From an uncultured Nocardioides sp. (GTDB lineage Bacteria > Actinomycetota > Actinomycetes > Propionibacteriales > Nocardioidaceae), in assembly GCF_947488515.1 (NCBI RefSeq), contig NZ_CANKZF010000003.1, forward strand, positions 124,001 through 188,000: a stretch of DNA of 64,000 nucleotides, written 5' to 3'. Under the pieces are notes generated by a model. That model was not told where the DNA came from, ran no database searches, and was given only the letters and a program-made list of their open reading frames with translations. Position 1 is the stretch's first letter; every line of letters starts with the position of its first letter. The translations under genes were made by a program, and so were the position numbers. Shown one piece after another: positions 31,860-40,783 of the stretch.

Positions 31860-33287
31860 TCAGCCCTCGCGCGACCCCGAGAGGGCCGGCTGGGGATCCG
31901 TCGCGCCCGCGGGTGCCGGCTCCGCCGCATCCCTGTCGGAGAGACTGGTCCGGTAGGTCTCCGGGGCGAGCAGCGCCGACACGAACGTGATGGCGGCCAG
32001 CACGACGACGTAGATGCCGACCGGCCAGGAGGCGCCGTTGGCCGAGGCGGCGAGGCTGACGGCGATCAGAGGGGCGAAGCCACCGAAGATGATCGCAGCG
32101 AACTCTCGGCTCACGGCTGCACCGCTGTAGCGGCTGGCCGTGCTGAAGAGCTCGGACAGGATCACGCCCTGGACGCCGAACATGATGCCGACGCTGCCGC
32201 CCTGGGCGAGCGCGAGGGCGAGCATGGCGAGGACCGGGCGCCCGCTGTCGACCAGCGTGAAGAACGGGAAGGCGAACGCGATCGCGTAGAGCGCGCCCAC
32301 CATCAGCACGGGGCGGCGGCCGAACCGGTCGGAGGCGATGCCGGCCAGCGGCGCGGTGATCATCACGACCAGCCCGGCGACGAGGAGGCCGGTCGTCCCG
32401 GTGACCCGGTCGTAGCCGGCGTCGGCCATGTAGGAGAGTGCGAACACCTGGTAGAGGTGGCTGAAGGAGAGCGGCGCCGCGACGAGGCCCATCACCAGCA
32501 GCATGCTGCGCCACTGGGTCCGCACCAGCGTGAGGAGCGGTGCCTTGGCCGGGGCGACGTCCTCGGTGGCCTCCTCGAAGGCCGGCGTCTCCTCCAGGCG
32601 CAGGCGGATCCAGAGGCCGAGGGCGATGAGCAGCAGGCTCGCCAGGAACGGCAGCCGCCAGCCCCATGCCGCGAACTGCGCGTCGGTGGTCAGCGACGTG
32701 GTGAGCAGCAGGGCGCCGGACGACAGCACCAGGCCGAGGTAGACGCCGGCCGCGCTGAACGATCCGAAGAGCCCGCGACGGCCGGGCGGCGCGTACTCGA
32801 CGGCGTACACCGAGGCACCGCTGTACTCCGCGCCGGAGCCCATGCCCTGCAGCAGTCGCAGCACCACCAGCAGCAGGGGCGCGGCCATGCCGATCATCGC
32901 GTGGGAGGGGATGAGCGCCATCGCCGTGGTGGAGAGGCCCATCAGCATGAGGGTCGCGATGAGGGCGGGGCGACGGCCGTGCTTGTCACCGATGTGGCCG
33001 AAGACCATCGCGCCGATCGGGCGGGCGACGAATCCGACGCCGAAGGTCGCCAGCGACAGCAGCAGCGACGTCGACTCCGACGCGGTCGGGAAGAACACCT
33101 GGCCGAAGACCAGGGCCGCGGCGGCGCCGTAGAGGAAGTAGTCGTACCACTCCAGAGCCGAGCCGAGGAGCACGGCGGTGCAGACCCGCGTGAGCGTACG
33201 ACGGTCGGTGGCCGGCTGGCCGGTGGACGACCCCGGCGGCGGCCCGGACGGGCCCGGCGGGGTGGACGGGGTGAGGGTGTGGGACAT
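31860..33287 (-). CDS. MHS-family MFS transporter (metabolite:H+ symporter)
   Basis: A 475-residue, 12-segment transporter. MHS signatures: LGSALEWYDYFLYG at the first segment, GHIGDKHGRRPAL in loop 2-3, RLLQGMGSGAEYSGASVY in segment 4-5, and SDRFGRRPVLMVGAL in the second half. MHS members take up carboxylates such as shikimate, alpha-ketoglutarate, proline or protocatechuate with protons. Its position after the pcaFDIJ operon suggests uptake of an aromatic or hydroaromatic acid. The hairpin at 33336-33357 implies at least partial separate transcription. Confidence 0.88.
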   Translation of the reverse strand: MSHTLTPSTPPGPSGPPPGSSTGQPATDRRTLTRVCTAVLLGSALEWYDYFLYGAAAALVFGQVFFPTASESTSLLLSLATFGVGFVARPIGAMVFGHIGDKHGRRPALIATLMLMGLSTTAMALIPSHAMIGMAAPLLLVVLRLLQGMGSGAEYSGASVYAVEYAPPGRRGLFGSFSAAGVYLGLVLSSGALLLTTSLTTDAQFAAWGWRLPFLASLLLIALGLWIRLRLEETPAFEEATEDVAPAKAPLLTLVRTQWRSMLLVMGLVAAPLSFSHLYQVFALSYMADAGYDRVTGTTGLLVAGLVVMITAPLAGIASDRFGRRPVLMVGALYAIAFAFPFFTLVDSGRPVLAMLALALAQGGSVGIMFGVQGVILSELFSTASRYSGAAVSREFAAIIFGGFAPLIAVSLAASANGASWPVGIYVVVLAAITFVSALLAPETYRTSLSDRDAAEPAPAGATDPQPALSGSREG

Positions 33288-33335
33288 CGAGGTCTCCCCT
33301 GGTGGATGGCTGCACGCGGGCGCGCAGCAGCGGCT

Positions 33336-33357
33336 CCCGGCACGTCGTCGTGCCGGG
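33336..33357 (-). terminator. Hairpin after the SnoaL-like gene
   Basis: CCCGGCACG-TCGT-CGTGCCGGG, a perfect 9-base stem with a tetraloop, 13 bases after the stop of the SnoaL-like gene and about 48 bases before the MHS transporter start (minus strand). No U-tract. Likely terminator of pcaF-D-I-J-SnoaL. Confidence 0.6.
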
Positions 33358-33370
33358 GGTGCGGACCGGG

Positions 33371-33961
33371 TCAGCGGCGGGCGGTGACCCGTTCGAGGGT
33401 GCGTACGTCGGCCGCGGCGCGGGCGGGAGCCCAGCCGTAGCGACCGGGGGCCCAGTCCTCGTCACCGGGGACCCAGAAGAAGAACGTCACCTGACGCTCG
33501 GCGAAGCGCCACCGGCCGTCGTCACCGCGGACCATCTGGTCCTGGTAGCGCCCGGCGGCGACGTGGGCGCGACCGTCGACGACGCATGGCTGGTCGAGCC
33601 ACGTCGCGCCGGTCGCTGCGTGGGCAGGTGTGCCCACGAGGTCGATGGTCTCGTTGGAGGAGAAGTGCCACCAGGCCGACAGCGGGCCGTCCTGGAGGTC
33701 GGAGAAGAAGGTGCGCAGCTCGTCGTGGCCGCGGGCGGTGGAGAGTCCGACGAACGCGCCGTCGGGGGTGAAGAGCTCGACCAGGTCGTCCCAGCGGCCG
33801 TCGTCGAGGGCCTGGCAGTAGTGCGCGCGGAGCTGCCCGATCGCGTGCAGGTCCTCCAGGCGCCGCACGCGTGCGGCCAGGTCCTCTGCCGGGTCCTCTG
33901 CCGGGTCCTCTGCCGGGTCCTCTGCCGGGTCCTCTGCCGGGTCCTGCTCGGGCGTCGGCAC
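33371..33961 (-). CDS. SnoaL/NTF2-like fold protein
   Basis: A 196-residue protein. After a repeat-encoded Pro-Ala-Glu-Asp tail (residues about 5-27) comes an NTF2-like cone fold: LHAIGQLRAHYCQALDDGRW, DLVELFTPDGAF, RGHDELRTFF, AHAATGATWLDQP and WRFAERQVTFFF. This subgroup (SnoaL_4 type) is often found beside ring-hydroxylating or dehydratase enzymes, and may bind a small hydrophobic or aromatic ligand. It is the last gene of the pcaF-D-I-J unit, one base downstream of pcaJ, so a role in aromatic breakdown is likely but undefined. Confidence 0.75.
   Translation of the reverse strand: MPTPEQDPAEDPAEDPAEDPAEDPAEDLAARVRRLEDLHAIGQLRAHYCQALDDGRWDDLVELFTPDGAFVGLSTARGHDELRTFFSDLQDGPLSAWWHFSSNETIDLVGTPAHAATGATWLDQPCVVDGRAHVAAGRYQDQMVRGDDGRWRFAERQVTFFFWVPGDEDWAPGRYGWAPARAAADVRTLERVTARR
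33881..33940. repeat. 12-bp tandem repeat encoding Pro-Ala-Glu-Asp units
   Basis: Five perfect copies of GTCCTCTGCCGG (plus strand) at the 5' end of the SnoaL-like gene, encoding repeated PAED. Perfect copies imply recent expansion or length variation between strains. The added segment is acidic and probably disordered. Confidence 0.95.
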
Positions 33962-33962
33962 G

Positions 33963-34600
<638 letters not shown>

Positions 34601-34604
<4 letters not shown>

Positions 34605-35392
34605 GCCGGAGCCTCCTCGCGGGGTCGGGTGGTCAGCTTCTCGATGTCCTTCTCGTGCGCCTGGGCCGGCGTCAGCTCGACCACGCGCTGGACGAAGACA
34701 CCGGGCAGGTGGACGTCGTCCGGATCGATGTCGCCGATCTCGACGACCTCCTCGGCCTCGACGATCGTCAGTCGTCCGGCCATCGCGGCCGGGATGTTGA
34801 AGTTGCGGGCCGAGGCGTGGAAGACGCAGTTGCCGGCGCGGTCCACCTTGGCCGCCCGGATGAGGGCGACGTCGGTGACGATCGACTCCTCGAGCACCAT
34901 GTCGATGCCGTGGAAGGTGCGTACCTCCTTGGGCTCCGAGGCCAGCGCCACGGTGCCGTCGGGGTGGTAGCGCCAGGGCAGGCCGCCCTCGGAGACCATC
35001 GTGCCGACGCCGGTCGGGGTGAAGAACGCCCCGATGCCGGCCCCGCCGGCCCGCATCCGCTCGGCGAGGGTGCCCTGCGGGGTGAGCTCGACGGTCAGCT
35101 CACCGGCGAGGTACTGCCGGCCGAACTCCTTGTTCTCGCCGACGTACGACGCGATGACCCGGGTGATCCGCCGTGCCTCGAGGAGCAGGCCGAGGCCCGC
35201 GCCGTCGACGCCGCAGTTGTTGGAGACGACCGTGAGGTCGTCGGCGCCCTGGTCGAGGAGCGCGCTGATCAGCGTCCACGGGATGCCGACGAGGCCGAAG
35301 CCACCGACCGCCAGGCTGGAGCCGGGAGCGATGTCGGCGACGGCCTCCCCGGCGTCGCTGACGACCTTGTCGATGCGGTCGACGGTGCTCAT
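34601..35392 (-). CDS. pcaI: 3-oxoadipate CoA-transferase subunit A
   Basis: A 263-residue alpha subunit of a family I CoA-transferase. Seen: SLAVGGFGLVGIPWTLI near residue 28, NNCGVDGAGLG, the oxyanion-side block FFTPTGVGTMV, and DVALIRAAKVDRAGN. It forms the CoA-transferase with PcaJ, encoded by the next gene. Start ATG 35392 is in an ATGA overlap with pcaD. It is longer than some homologs by about 25 C-terminal residues (VFVQRVVELTPAQAHEKDIE), as in actinobacterial PcaI. Confidence 0.92.
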
Positions 35393-36165
35393 GCCGATCC
35401 GCCCTTCAGGTGCGCGATGATCGCGGGGGTGATGGTCCGCGGCTGCTCGGCGTTGGCGAGGTGGGCCGACTCCGGCACGACGAGCAGGCGCCCGTCCTGC
35501 ACGCTGTCGGCGATCGCCTCGAGGTGCGGGGGAGGGGTGGCCGGGTCGTCGGCGCCGGCGATCGCGAGCGTCGGGGCGCTGATGCCGGGGAGGTCGTCGC
35601 GCAGGTCCATCTCGGCGATGACCTCGCAGCACGAGGCGTAGCCCTCGGCCGGGGTCGCCGCCACGATGTCCTCGCAGGCGGCCTTCACGTCGGGGTTCTT
35701 CTCCAGGAACTCCGGGGTGTACCACCGCGCGACGACGGCCTCGGCCACGGCGGTGCTCCCGTTCGCGCGCACGGTCGCGGCGCGGTCGTGCCACGCGCTC
35801 GACGGCTCGAGACGGGCGCCGGTGCACAGCACCACGAGGCGGTCGACCCGATCGGGGTTGCGGGCGGCGAGGCGCATGCCGGTCATGCCTCCCAGCGAGA
35901 GGCCGACGACGTGCGCCTTCTCCACGCCGAGGGTGTCGAGCAGGGCGACGACGTCGTCGGCGAGGTCGTCGATGTCGTAGGGGCCCTGCGGGACGGGCGA
36001 GCCGCCGTGGCCGCGGGTGTCGTAGCGGACGACGCGGAAGTGCTCGGCCAGCTCGTCGACCTGGGCGTCCCACATGGACGTCGTGGAGCCGAGGGAGTTG
36101 GACAGGACGACGACAGGCGCGTCCTCCGGGCCGGTCACGACGTGGTGGACCTCGACGGCGCTCAC
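35389..36165 (-). CDS. pcaD: 3-oxoadipate enol-lactonase
   Basis: A 258-residue alpha/beta hydrolase. Nucleophile S90 lies in VGLSLGGMTGM, the oxyanion loop in LSNSLGSTTSMW, and the catalytic histidine in ESAHLANAEQP. The SNSLGS and WDAQ blocks are characteristic of PcaD, which opens 3-oxoadipate enol-lactone to 3-oxoadipate where the catechol and protocatechuate branches join. Start GTG 36165 overlaps the pcaF stop as GTGA. In some actinobacteria PcaD is fused to PcaC as PcaL; here the two are separate and 10 kb apart. Confidence 0.92.
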   Translation of the reverse strand: MSAVEVHHVVTGPEDAPVVVLSNSLGSTTSMWDAQVDELAEHFRVVRYDTRGHGGSPVPQGPYDIDDLADDVVALLDTLGVEKAHVVGLSLGGMTGMRLAARNPDRVDRLVVLCTGARLEPSSAWHDRAATVRANGSTAVAEAVVARWYTPEFLEKNPDVKAACEDIVAATPAEGYASCCEVIAEMDLRDDLPGISAPTLAIAGADDPATPPPHLEAIADSVQDGRLLVVPESAHLANAEQPRTITPAIIAHLKGGSA

Positions 36166-37379
36166 TGCGCGACCCGCTCGAAGATCGCGGCGAGGCCCTG
36201 GCCGCCGCCGATGCACATGGTCTCGAGGCCGTAGCGCGACTCGCGGCGCTGCATCTCGTGGGCCATGGTCGCGAGGATGCGGGCGCCGGTGGCACCGACG
36301 GGGTGGCCGAGCGAGATGCCCGACCCGTTGGGGTTGAGCCGCTCGTCGGTGGGGTCGACCTTCCACTCGCGCAGGCAGGCGAGCACCTGGGCGGCGAACG
36401 CCTCGTTGAGCTCGATCAGGTCGATCTCGTCGAGGGTGAGCCCCGCGCGGTCGAGGGCGGCGGCGGTCGCGGGGACCGGGCCGATGCCCATCACCTCGGG
36501 GCCGACACCGGCCACGGCCCACGACCTCAGCGCGAGCAGCGGGCGCAGGCCGCGACGCTCGGCCTCCTCGCGGGTGGTCACGACGCACATCGCGGCGCCG
36601 TCGTTCTGGCCGCTGGCGTTGCCGGCGGTGACGGTGGAGGTGTCGTCGATCTTCTGGCGCACCGGCCGCAGAGCGGCCAGCTGCTCGAGGGTGGTCTCGG
36701 GGCGGGGGTGCTCGTCGCGGTCGACGACGACGTCCGGCTTGCCGCGGCGACCCGGGACGGTGACCGGCACGAGCTCGTCGGCGAACCGGCCGCCCTCGTG
36801 GGCGGCCCCGGCCCGCTGCTGGGAGCGGACCGAGAGCTCGTCCTGCTCCTCGCGCGAGATGTCGTACTGCTTCCTGAGGTTCTCGGCCGTCTCGAGCATG
36901 CCGCCGGGGACCGGGTGGTCCTTGCCGCCGGCGGTCTCGCGGGCCCGGACCAGGCGGTCCATCAGCTCGACCGAACCACTCCTGACCCCGGTGCGCAGGC
37001 CGAGGGCGTAGTGCTCGACGTTGGACATCGACTCGGCGCCGCCCGCGACGATCAGGGTGCCGCCGCCGCTGGCGATCTGCGACGCTGCGTAGAGCACCGC
37101 CTGCAGGCCGGACCCGCAGCGACGGTCGAGCTGGAGGCCGGGCACGCCGGTGCCGAGGCCCGCGTCGAGGGCGGCGATGCGGCCGATGGCCGGGTTCTCG
37201 CCGCTGGGGTAGCAGTTGCCGAGGATCACGTCGTCGACGTCACCCTCCTGCAGGCCCGTCCGACCCACGAGCTCGGTCAGGGTGGTCGACGCCAGGTCGA
37301 CGGCGGACAGGGAGGCGAACGCGCCCCCGTATCGACCCACCGGGGTGCGCACGGGTTCACAGATGACGATGTCGGGCAT
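36162..37379 (-). CDS. pcaF: 3-oxoadipyl-CoA thiolase
   Basis: A 405-residue thiolase that cleaves 3-oxoadipyl-CoA to succinyl-CoA and acetyl-CoA. Catalytic residues: C88 in LDRRCGSGLQ, a histidine in GISLGHPVGATG and a second cysteine in MCIGGGQG. Other thiolases (acetyl-CoA acetyltransferases) look alike, and the call to PcaF rests on the operon with pcaD, pcaI and pcaJ. It is the first gene of that operon, with operator-like repeats in the 86-base upstream region. Confidence 0.9.
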   Translation of the reverse strand: MPDIVICEPVRTPVGRYGGAFASLSAVDLASTTLTELVGRTGLQEGDVDDVILGNCYPSGENPAIGRIAALDAGLGTGVPGLQLDRRCGSGLQAVLYAASQIASGGGTLIVAGGAESMSNVEHYALGLRTGVRSGSVELMDRLVRARETAGGKDHPVPGGMLETAENLRKQYDISREEQDELSVRSQQRAGAAHEGGRFADELVPVTVPGRRGKPDVVVDRDEHPRPETTLEQLAALRPVRQKIDDTSTVTAGNASGQNDGAAMCVVTTREEAERRGLRPLLALRSWAVAGVGPEVMGIGPVPATAAALDRAGLTLDEIDLIELNEAFAAQVLACLREWKVDPTDERLNPNGSGISLGHPVGATGARILATMAHEMQRRESRYGLETMCIGGGQGLAAIFERVAQ

Positions 37380-37381
37380 GG

Positions 37382-37419
37382 ATCGAACCTAATCGTGACG
37401 TTCGATACAGTGAAGTATC
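37382..37419. promoter_or_regulatory. Operator-like inverted repeats upstream of pcaF
   Basis: ATCGAAC (37382-37388) and GTTCGAT (37400-37406) form a perfect inverted repeat with an 11-base spacer. GATAC (37404-37408) and GTATC (37415-37419) form a second overlapping one. GTTCGATA resembles the half-site of IclR-type PcaU/PcaR regulators of pca genes, and an iclR gene lies at 42259. The octamer TTCGATAC recurs at 40513-40520 in reverse orientation. The repeats begin 3 bases upstream of the pcaF start. Confidence 0.65.
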
Positions 37420-37465
37420 TGTTTGGCCGTCACTGAGACGTCCGACGTCCTAAAGGGGGCGCCGC

Positions 37466-38755
37466 TCACGTTCTCCTGCTGAACCGCACCTTGCCGTGCT
37501 TGTCGAGGGAGTGCTGGTAGGCGGGGTCGTGGATGAGCCGGTGGTGGCGGGGGCAGAGAAGTCGTCCCCTCTCCACGCTGGTGCCGCCTCCACGCGACCA
37601 GGGGACCTCGTCGTGGTGGGCCTGGGTCAGGCCGGGTGGCGCGTCACAGCCGGCGGCGGTGCAGCCCTTGTCGCGGATGGCCATGGCGATGCGTTGGGTC
37701 TCGGAGTGGAAGCGGCGCTTGCGGCCGGCGTCGAGGACGACCGACGGGCTTCCCAGGACCATGGGGATGATCCCGGCTCGACACGCCAGGCGTCGGGCTT
37801 CGCTCGCGCTGATGCGGGGTCCGGTGTCGAGCGAGGCTGCCCGGAGCCCACCGAGCAGGGTCGCGAGCTCCATGGTCACGACCACGGTCGCCGGCACGCC
37901 GCCGGCCGAGGGGAGGGAGTCCTCGGGGCGTGTCTCGAGGTAGTCCAGGAGGGCCAGCCCCATCCGGTGCCGGGTGAGCATCCTTCCGGCTGCTGACCGT
38001 CTCGCAGGTGAGGCGGTGCCGTGCCCCTCGGCGGAGCATGCCTCGCCGGCCGTGACCGACGAGCCGAACACCGTGGCAAGCAGGTGCTTGCGGAGCATCT
38101 CGCCGTGCAGGGTGGGGACGCTGAACCGGCCGTGGGTGCGGCCGTGGCCGTCGTCGACCAGCGTCAGGAATGCTGTGGCGCGGGCGTCGGTCTCTTCTGC
38201 CCCGAGGTGACGTGCTTCCTCGGCATCGGCGGCCGCGGGATCGATCACCTCGAGCACCCGCCGGCCGAGGATCCTGAGGGCCTTCGCGTCGTGCTCGGTG
38301 GCCTTCTCCAGCAGGAACGCCGTTGCGGCGGGCGCCACCCACGACTCGACGTCGGCGGGCAGGTCGTCCACCGCGTCGACGATGACGCGCGCTTGGTCGG
38401 TGTGGACATCACCCGCGGCGAGGGCTGCTGCGACGGCGTGGTGGCGCTCCATCGCTTCGGCCAGACGCGCGGTCCGGTGCGCCTCCGCCCGCGGCAGCCG
38501 CGACGTGTGGGCCCACCAGTTGGCCGTGGTCGCTCCGAGGTCGGTGCCTACCTCGACGGACTCGGCGTGCCGCAGGACGCGCATCAGCAGCTCGTCGAGC
38601 TGGCTCCGCGCCCGCGTCAGCACCAGCAGCGCATCCGCTGCCTCGGCGGCGGTCATCGACCACAGCGGCGCCCCCGCGAGTGACGCCAGCTCCGCGCGCA
38701 GCCAGTCCGCCAGGGCCGGGACCGGGTGCTGGTCGGAGTGCTGGAGAGCCGTCAT
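37466..38755 (-). CDS. DUF222 / HNH endonuclease-domain protein
   Basis: A 429-residue protein of the actinobacterial 13E12-repeat type. A helical DUF222 region (about 20-300) with ARVIVDAVDDLPADV is followed by an HNH nuclease domain: DKGCTAAGCDAPPG, QAHHDEVPWSRGGGTSVERG and LCPRHHRLIHD, which hold the zinc cysteines and the HNH histidines. These genes are often in many copies per genome in Nocardioides-like bacteria; a mobile or selfish role has been suggested, but none is shown. Start ATG 38755 has GGAGAG about 9 bases upstream. It is not obviously connected to the pca genes on either side. Confidence 0.88.
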   Translation of the reverse strand: MTALQHSDQHPVPALADWLRAELASLAGAPLWSMTAAEAADALLVLTRARSQLDELLMRVLRHAESVEVGTDLGATTANWWAHTSRLPRAEAHRTARLAEAMERHHAVAAALAAGDVHTDQARVIVDAVDDLPADVESWVAPAATAFLLEKATEHDAKALRILGRRVLEVIDPAAADAEEARHLGAEETDARATAFLTLVDDGHGRTHGRFSVPTLHGEMLRKHLLATVFGSSVTAGEACSAEGHGTASPARRSAAGRMLTRHRMGLALLDYLETRPEDSLPSAGGVPATVVVTMELATLLGGLRAASLDTGPRISASEARRLACRAGIIPMVLGSPSVVLDAGRKRRFHSETQRIAMAIRDKGCTAAGCDAPPGLTQAHHDEVPWSRGGGTSVERGRLLCPRHHRLIHDPAYQHSLDKHGKVRFSRRT

Positions 38756-38963
38756 GACGCAACTCTCCAGAAGCGGTCCGACAGCCCAGCGGCTCCCGGA
38801 CGATGCCTGTGGAGAGTCGGCCCGAACGGCAACCCTGTGGACGTTCTCGGGACAACAGGGGGCGCATTGGCTGCCCGGCCCCGCCTCGCCCGCGAACGTA
38901 CCGCCGACCCTTGCGGCCGGGGAGCGCCCGGCGCGACCATGGGATCCGGCGAGGGGGAGTCGC

Positions 38964-39497
38964 ATGGACGCAACGAGATGGAGTGCTCGCGCAGTTGCCG
39001 CGTGCGCGGTCGGCGCGGTGCTGGTGGTGACGGGGACCGGAACGGCGTACGCAGGGACGGGGACGTTCGAGGACCCGGTCGGCGACTCGACGTCCGTCGA
39101 CATCAGCCAGGTGCGCGTGGTGCACCGCAACGCCGTGAAGGTCAGCGTGCGGTCAGCGGTGGCGCTGGACGCCGGACAGGTCTATGCGTTCTGGATCGAC
39201 ACCGGGCGTGGTCCCCGGCCGACGTTCCACGTGTCGTTCCGCCCCAACTCCGACTTCAGCGACTCGCTCGCGGTCGTGCGGTCATTCGGTCAGCGACCGA
39301 CGCGCCTGGTGAGGTGCCCGGGCATGCGCGCCCACGCCGACATGTTCGACGAGGCGCCGGTGTCGCTCCGTGTCCCGCGGCGGTGCATCGGCGACCCGAA
39401 GCTGGTCCGCGTGGCGGTGAAGTTCGAGGACGAGACCACCGGCTCGGTGGACTGGGCGCCGGAGCGACGGACGTTCACGCCCTGGGTGGCGCGGTAG
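38964..39497 (+). CDS. Secreted hypothetical protein
   Basis: A 177-residue exported protein. The N-terminal hydrophobic stretch AVAACAVGAVLVVTGTGTAYA is a clear signal peptide with an AYA cleavage site near residue 30. The mature part looks all-beta (FEDPVGDSTSVDISQVRVVH, VYAFWIDTGRGPRPTF, WAPERRTFTPW) and has two cysteines, which may form a disulfide. Similar small secreted beta proteins occur in actinobacteria, but I know of no function. GAGGGGGAG precedes ATG 38964. It is divergent from the HNH gene, with 208 bases between the starts that hold nothing else I recognise. Confidence 0.75.
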   Translation: MDATRWSARAVAACAVGAVLVVTGTGTAYAGTGTFEDPVGDSTSVDISQVRVVHRNAVKVSVRSAVALDAGQVYAFWIDTGRGPRPTFHVSFRPNSDFSDSLAVVRSFGQRPTRLVRCPGMRAHADMFDEAPVSLRVPRRCIGDPKLVRVAVKFEDETTGSVDWAPERRTFTPWVAR

Positions 39498-39579
39498 TCG
39501 CGCGCCCCGGCCCGTCCGTGTCCGTTGAGACGCAGCACGGCGCAAGGACACCGGACTGGAACCCTGCGAATATGAGTGG

Positions 39580-40464
39580 ATGGAACTGCGCCACCTCCGC
39601 TACTTCGTCGCCGTTGCCGAGCAGCGGCACTTCGGCCGGGCTGCCGAGCTGCTCCACATGGCGCAGCCGCCGCTGTCGCAGCAGATCCGCCAGCTCGAGG
39701 CCGAGCTCGGCGTCAGCCTGCTCACCCGCACGACTCGGCGCGTCGACCTGACCGCCGCCGGCGCGGCCTACCTCGCCCGGGCCCGGGAGATCCTCGCAGC
39801 GGTGGACGCCGCGGGGGAGGAGGCGGTACGGATCGCGTCGGGCAGCTCGGGCCGGCTCGTCGTCGGCTGTGTCGGGTCGGCGACGTACTCGCTCCTCCCG
39901 GCCCTCGCCCGCCGGCTGCGTGAGCAGCTCCCGGACGTGGACTTCGGCTTCCGCGGGGAGATGCTCTCGCCCGAGCAGGTCGAGCGGCTCCGGGACGGCT
40001 CGCTCGACCTCGCGCTGCTGCGTCGCCTGCCCGACCAGACGGGTCTCACCGTGACGAGCGTGCGACATGACCGCCTGCTCGTGGCGATGCCGCGCGAGCA
40101 CCGCTACGCCGGACGGCAACGGCTCCGGGTGGCGGACCTCGCGGAGGAGGACCTCGTGGTTCACGCCGGGGGAGGCCGGTCCGCGATGAACGCCCTCGTG
40201 CAGGACCTGTTCGATGAGGCGGGCCACGAGGCGCGGGTCGTCCACCAGGTCGCCGAGACCTCCACCCTGGTGACGTTCGTGGCTGCCGGGCTCGGCATCG
40301 CGGTGGTGCCTGAGCCGACCGCCGCGCTGGCGGTGCCCGGTGTCGTCTACGTCTCGCTCGTCGGGGTGCCGGGCATCGAGCTGGTCGCCGCGCACCGCAC
40401 CGACGACGACAACCCGGTGCTCGCGCGGGCGCTCGCGGCCCTGTCGGCGGTGGCGGACGGATGA
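39580..40464 (+). CDS. LysR-family transcriptional regulator
   Basis: A 294-residue LysR-type regulator. DNA-binding helices: HLRYFVAVAEQRHFGRAAEL and QPPLSQQIRQLEAELG; effector domain from about residue 90 (LPALARRLREQLPDVDF). Its N-terminus resembles catR at 28892 closely, so the two probably arose by duplication. LysR proteins of this group respond to muconate or 3-oxoadipate-type ligands. Its target is unclear: neither neighbour is an enzyme gene, so it may act on pca or pob genes at a distance. GAATAT just before the ATG may be the -10 of a leaderless message. Confidence 0.88.
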   Translation: MELRHLRYFVAVAEQRHFGRAAELLHMAQPPLSQQIRQLEAELGVSLLTRTTRRVDLTAAGAAYLARAREILAAVDAAGEEAVRIASGSSGRLVVGCVGSATYSLLPALARRLREQLPDVDFGFRGEMLSPEQVERLRDGSLDLALLRRLPDQTGLTVTSVRHDRLLVAMPREHRYAGRQRLRVADLAEEDLVVHAGGGRSAMNALVQDLFDEAGHEARVVHQVAETSTLVTFVAAGLGIAVVPEPTAALAVPGVVYVSLVGVPGIELVAAHRTDDDNPVLARALAALSAVADG

Positions 40465-40499
40465 CGCCCGCGACCCAGTTGGGCCGCCTTGCCCAATAT

Positions 40500-40518
40500 C
40501 GATACGATGACCGTATCG
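40500..40518. promoter_or_regulatory. Perfect palindrome CGATACG-N5-CGTATCG
   Basis: Arms 40500-40506 and 40512-40518 with a 5-base spacer, a perfect 7-base inverted repeat. It lies 43 bases before a small membrane-protein gene that precedes a tetR gene, so TetR autoregulation is a simple reading. It shares TTCGATAC (reverse strand) with the pcaF promoter repeat. Confidence 0.65.
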
Positions 40519-40560
40519 AAACTCGGCGGGCCGGCAGAGGCCCGGGATGAAGGTGGCACC

Positions 40561-40743
40561 ATGAGTACCGAAGTGATCGTCTTCATCGTCGCCGCGTCAG
40601 TGGCGGGCGGGCTCTCGATGGGCGCCGTCACATGGATCTACTTCCTCGACAAGTGGCGGGCGGACCCGGAGCAGTCGTCGACACCGCCGGCGCCCTCCGT
40701 CTTCTCGCAGCCCGATGACCGTCGGCTCGACGAGGCTGCGTGA
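40561..40743 (+). CDS. Small single-pass membrane protein
   Basis: A 60-residue protein from ATG 40561, with GAAGGTGG upstream. One hydrophobic segment (residues 5-29, VIVFIVAASVAGGLSMGAVTWI) is followed by a short basic/aromatic turn (YFLDKWRADPE) and a proline/serine tail. No family recognised. It sits between the palindrome at 40500 and the tetR gene, 40 bases apart, and is probably co-regulated with it. Small membrane proteins in such positions sometimes assist transporters, but no transporter gene is adjacent. Confidence 0.6.
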   Translation: MSTEVIVFIVAASVAGGLSMGAVTWIYFLDKWRADPEQSSTPPAPSVFSQPDDRRLDEAA

Positions 40744-40783
40744 GCGCAGATGCCCACCTCGGACCCAGCCGCGCGGGGTGAGC

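Noticed and set aside
31634..33940. 12-base repeats considered as a CRISPR array or mobile-element trace
   Set aside because: The units are directly adjacent without spacers and lie in frame inside coding genes, so they are coding tandem repeats.
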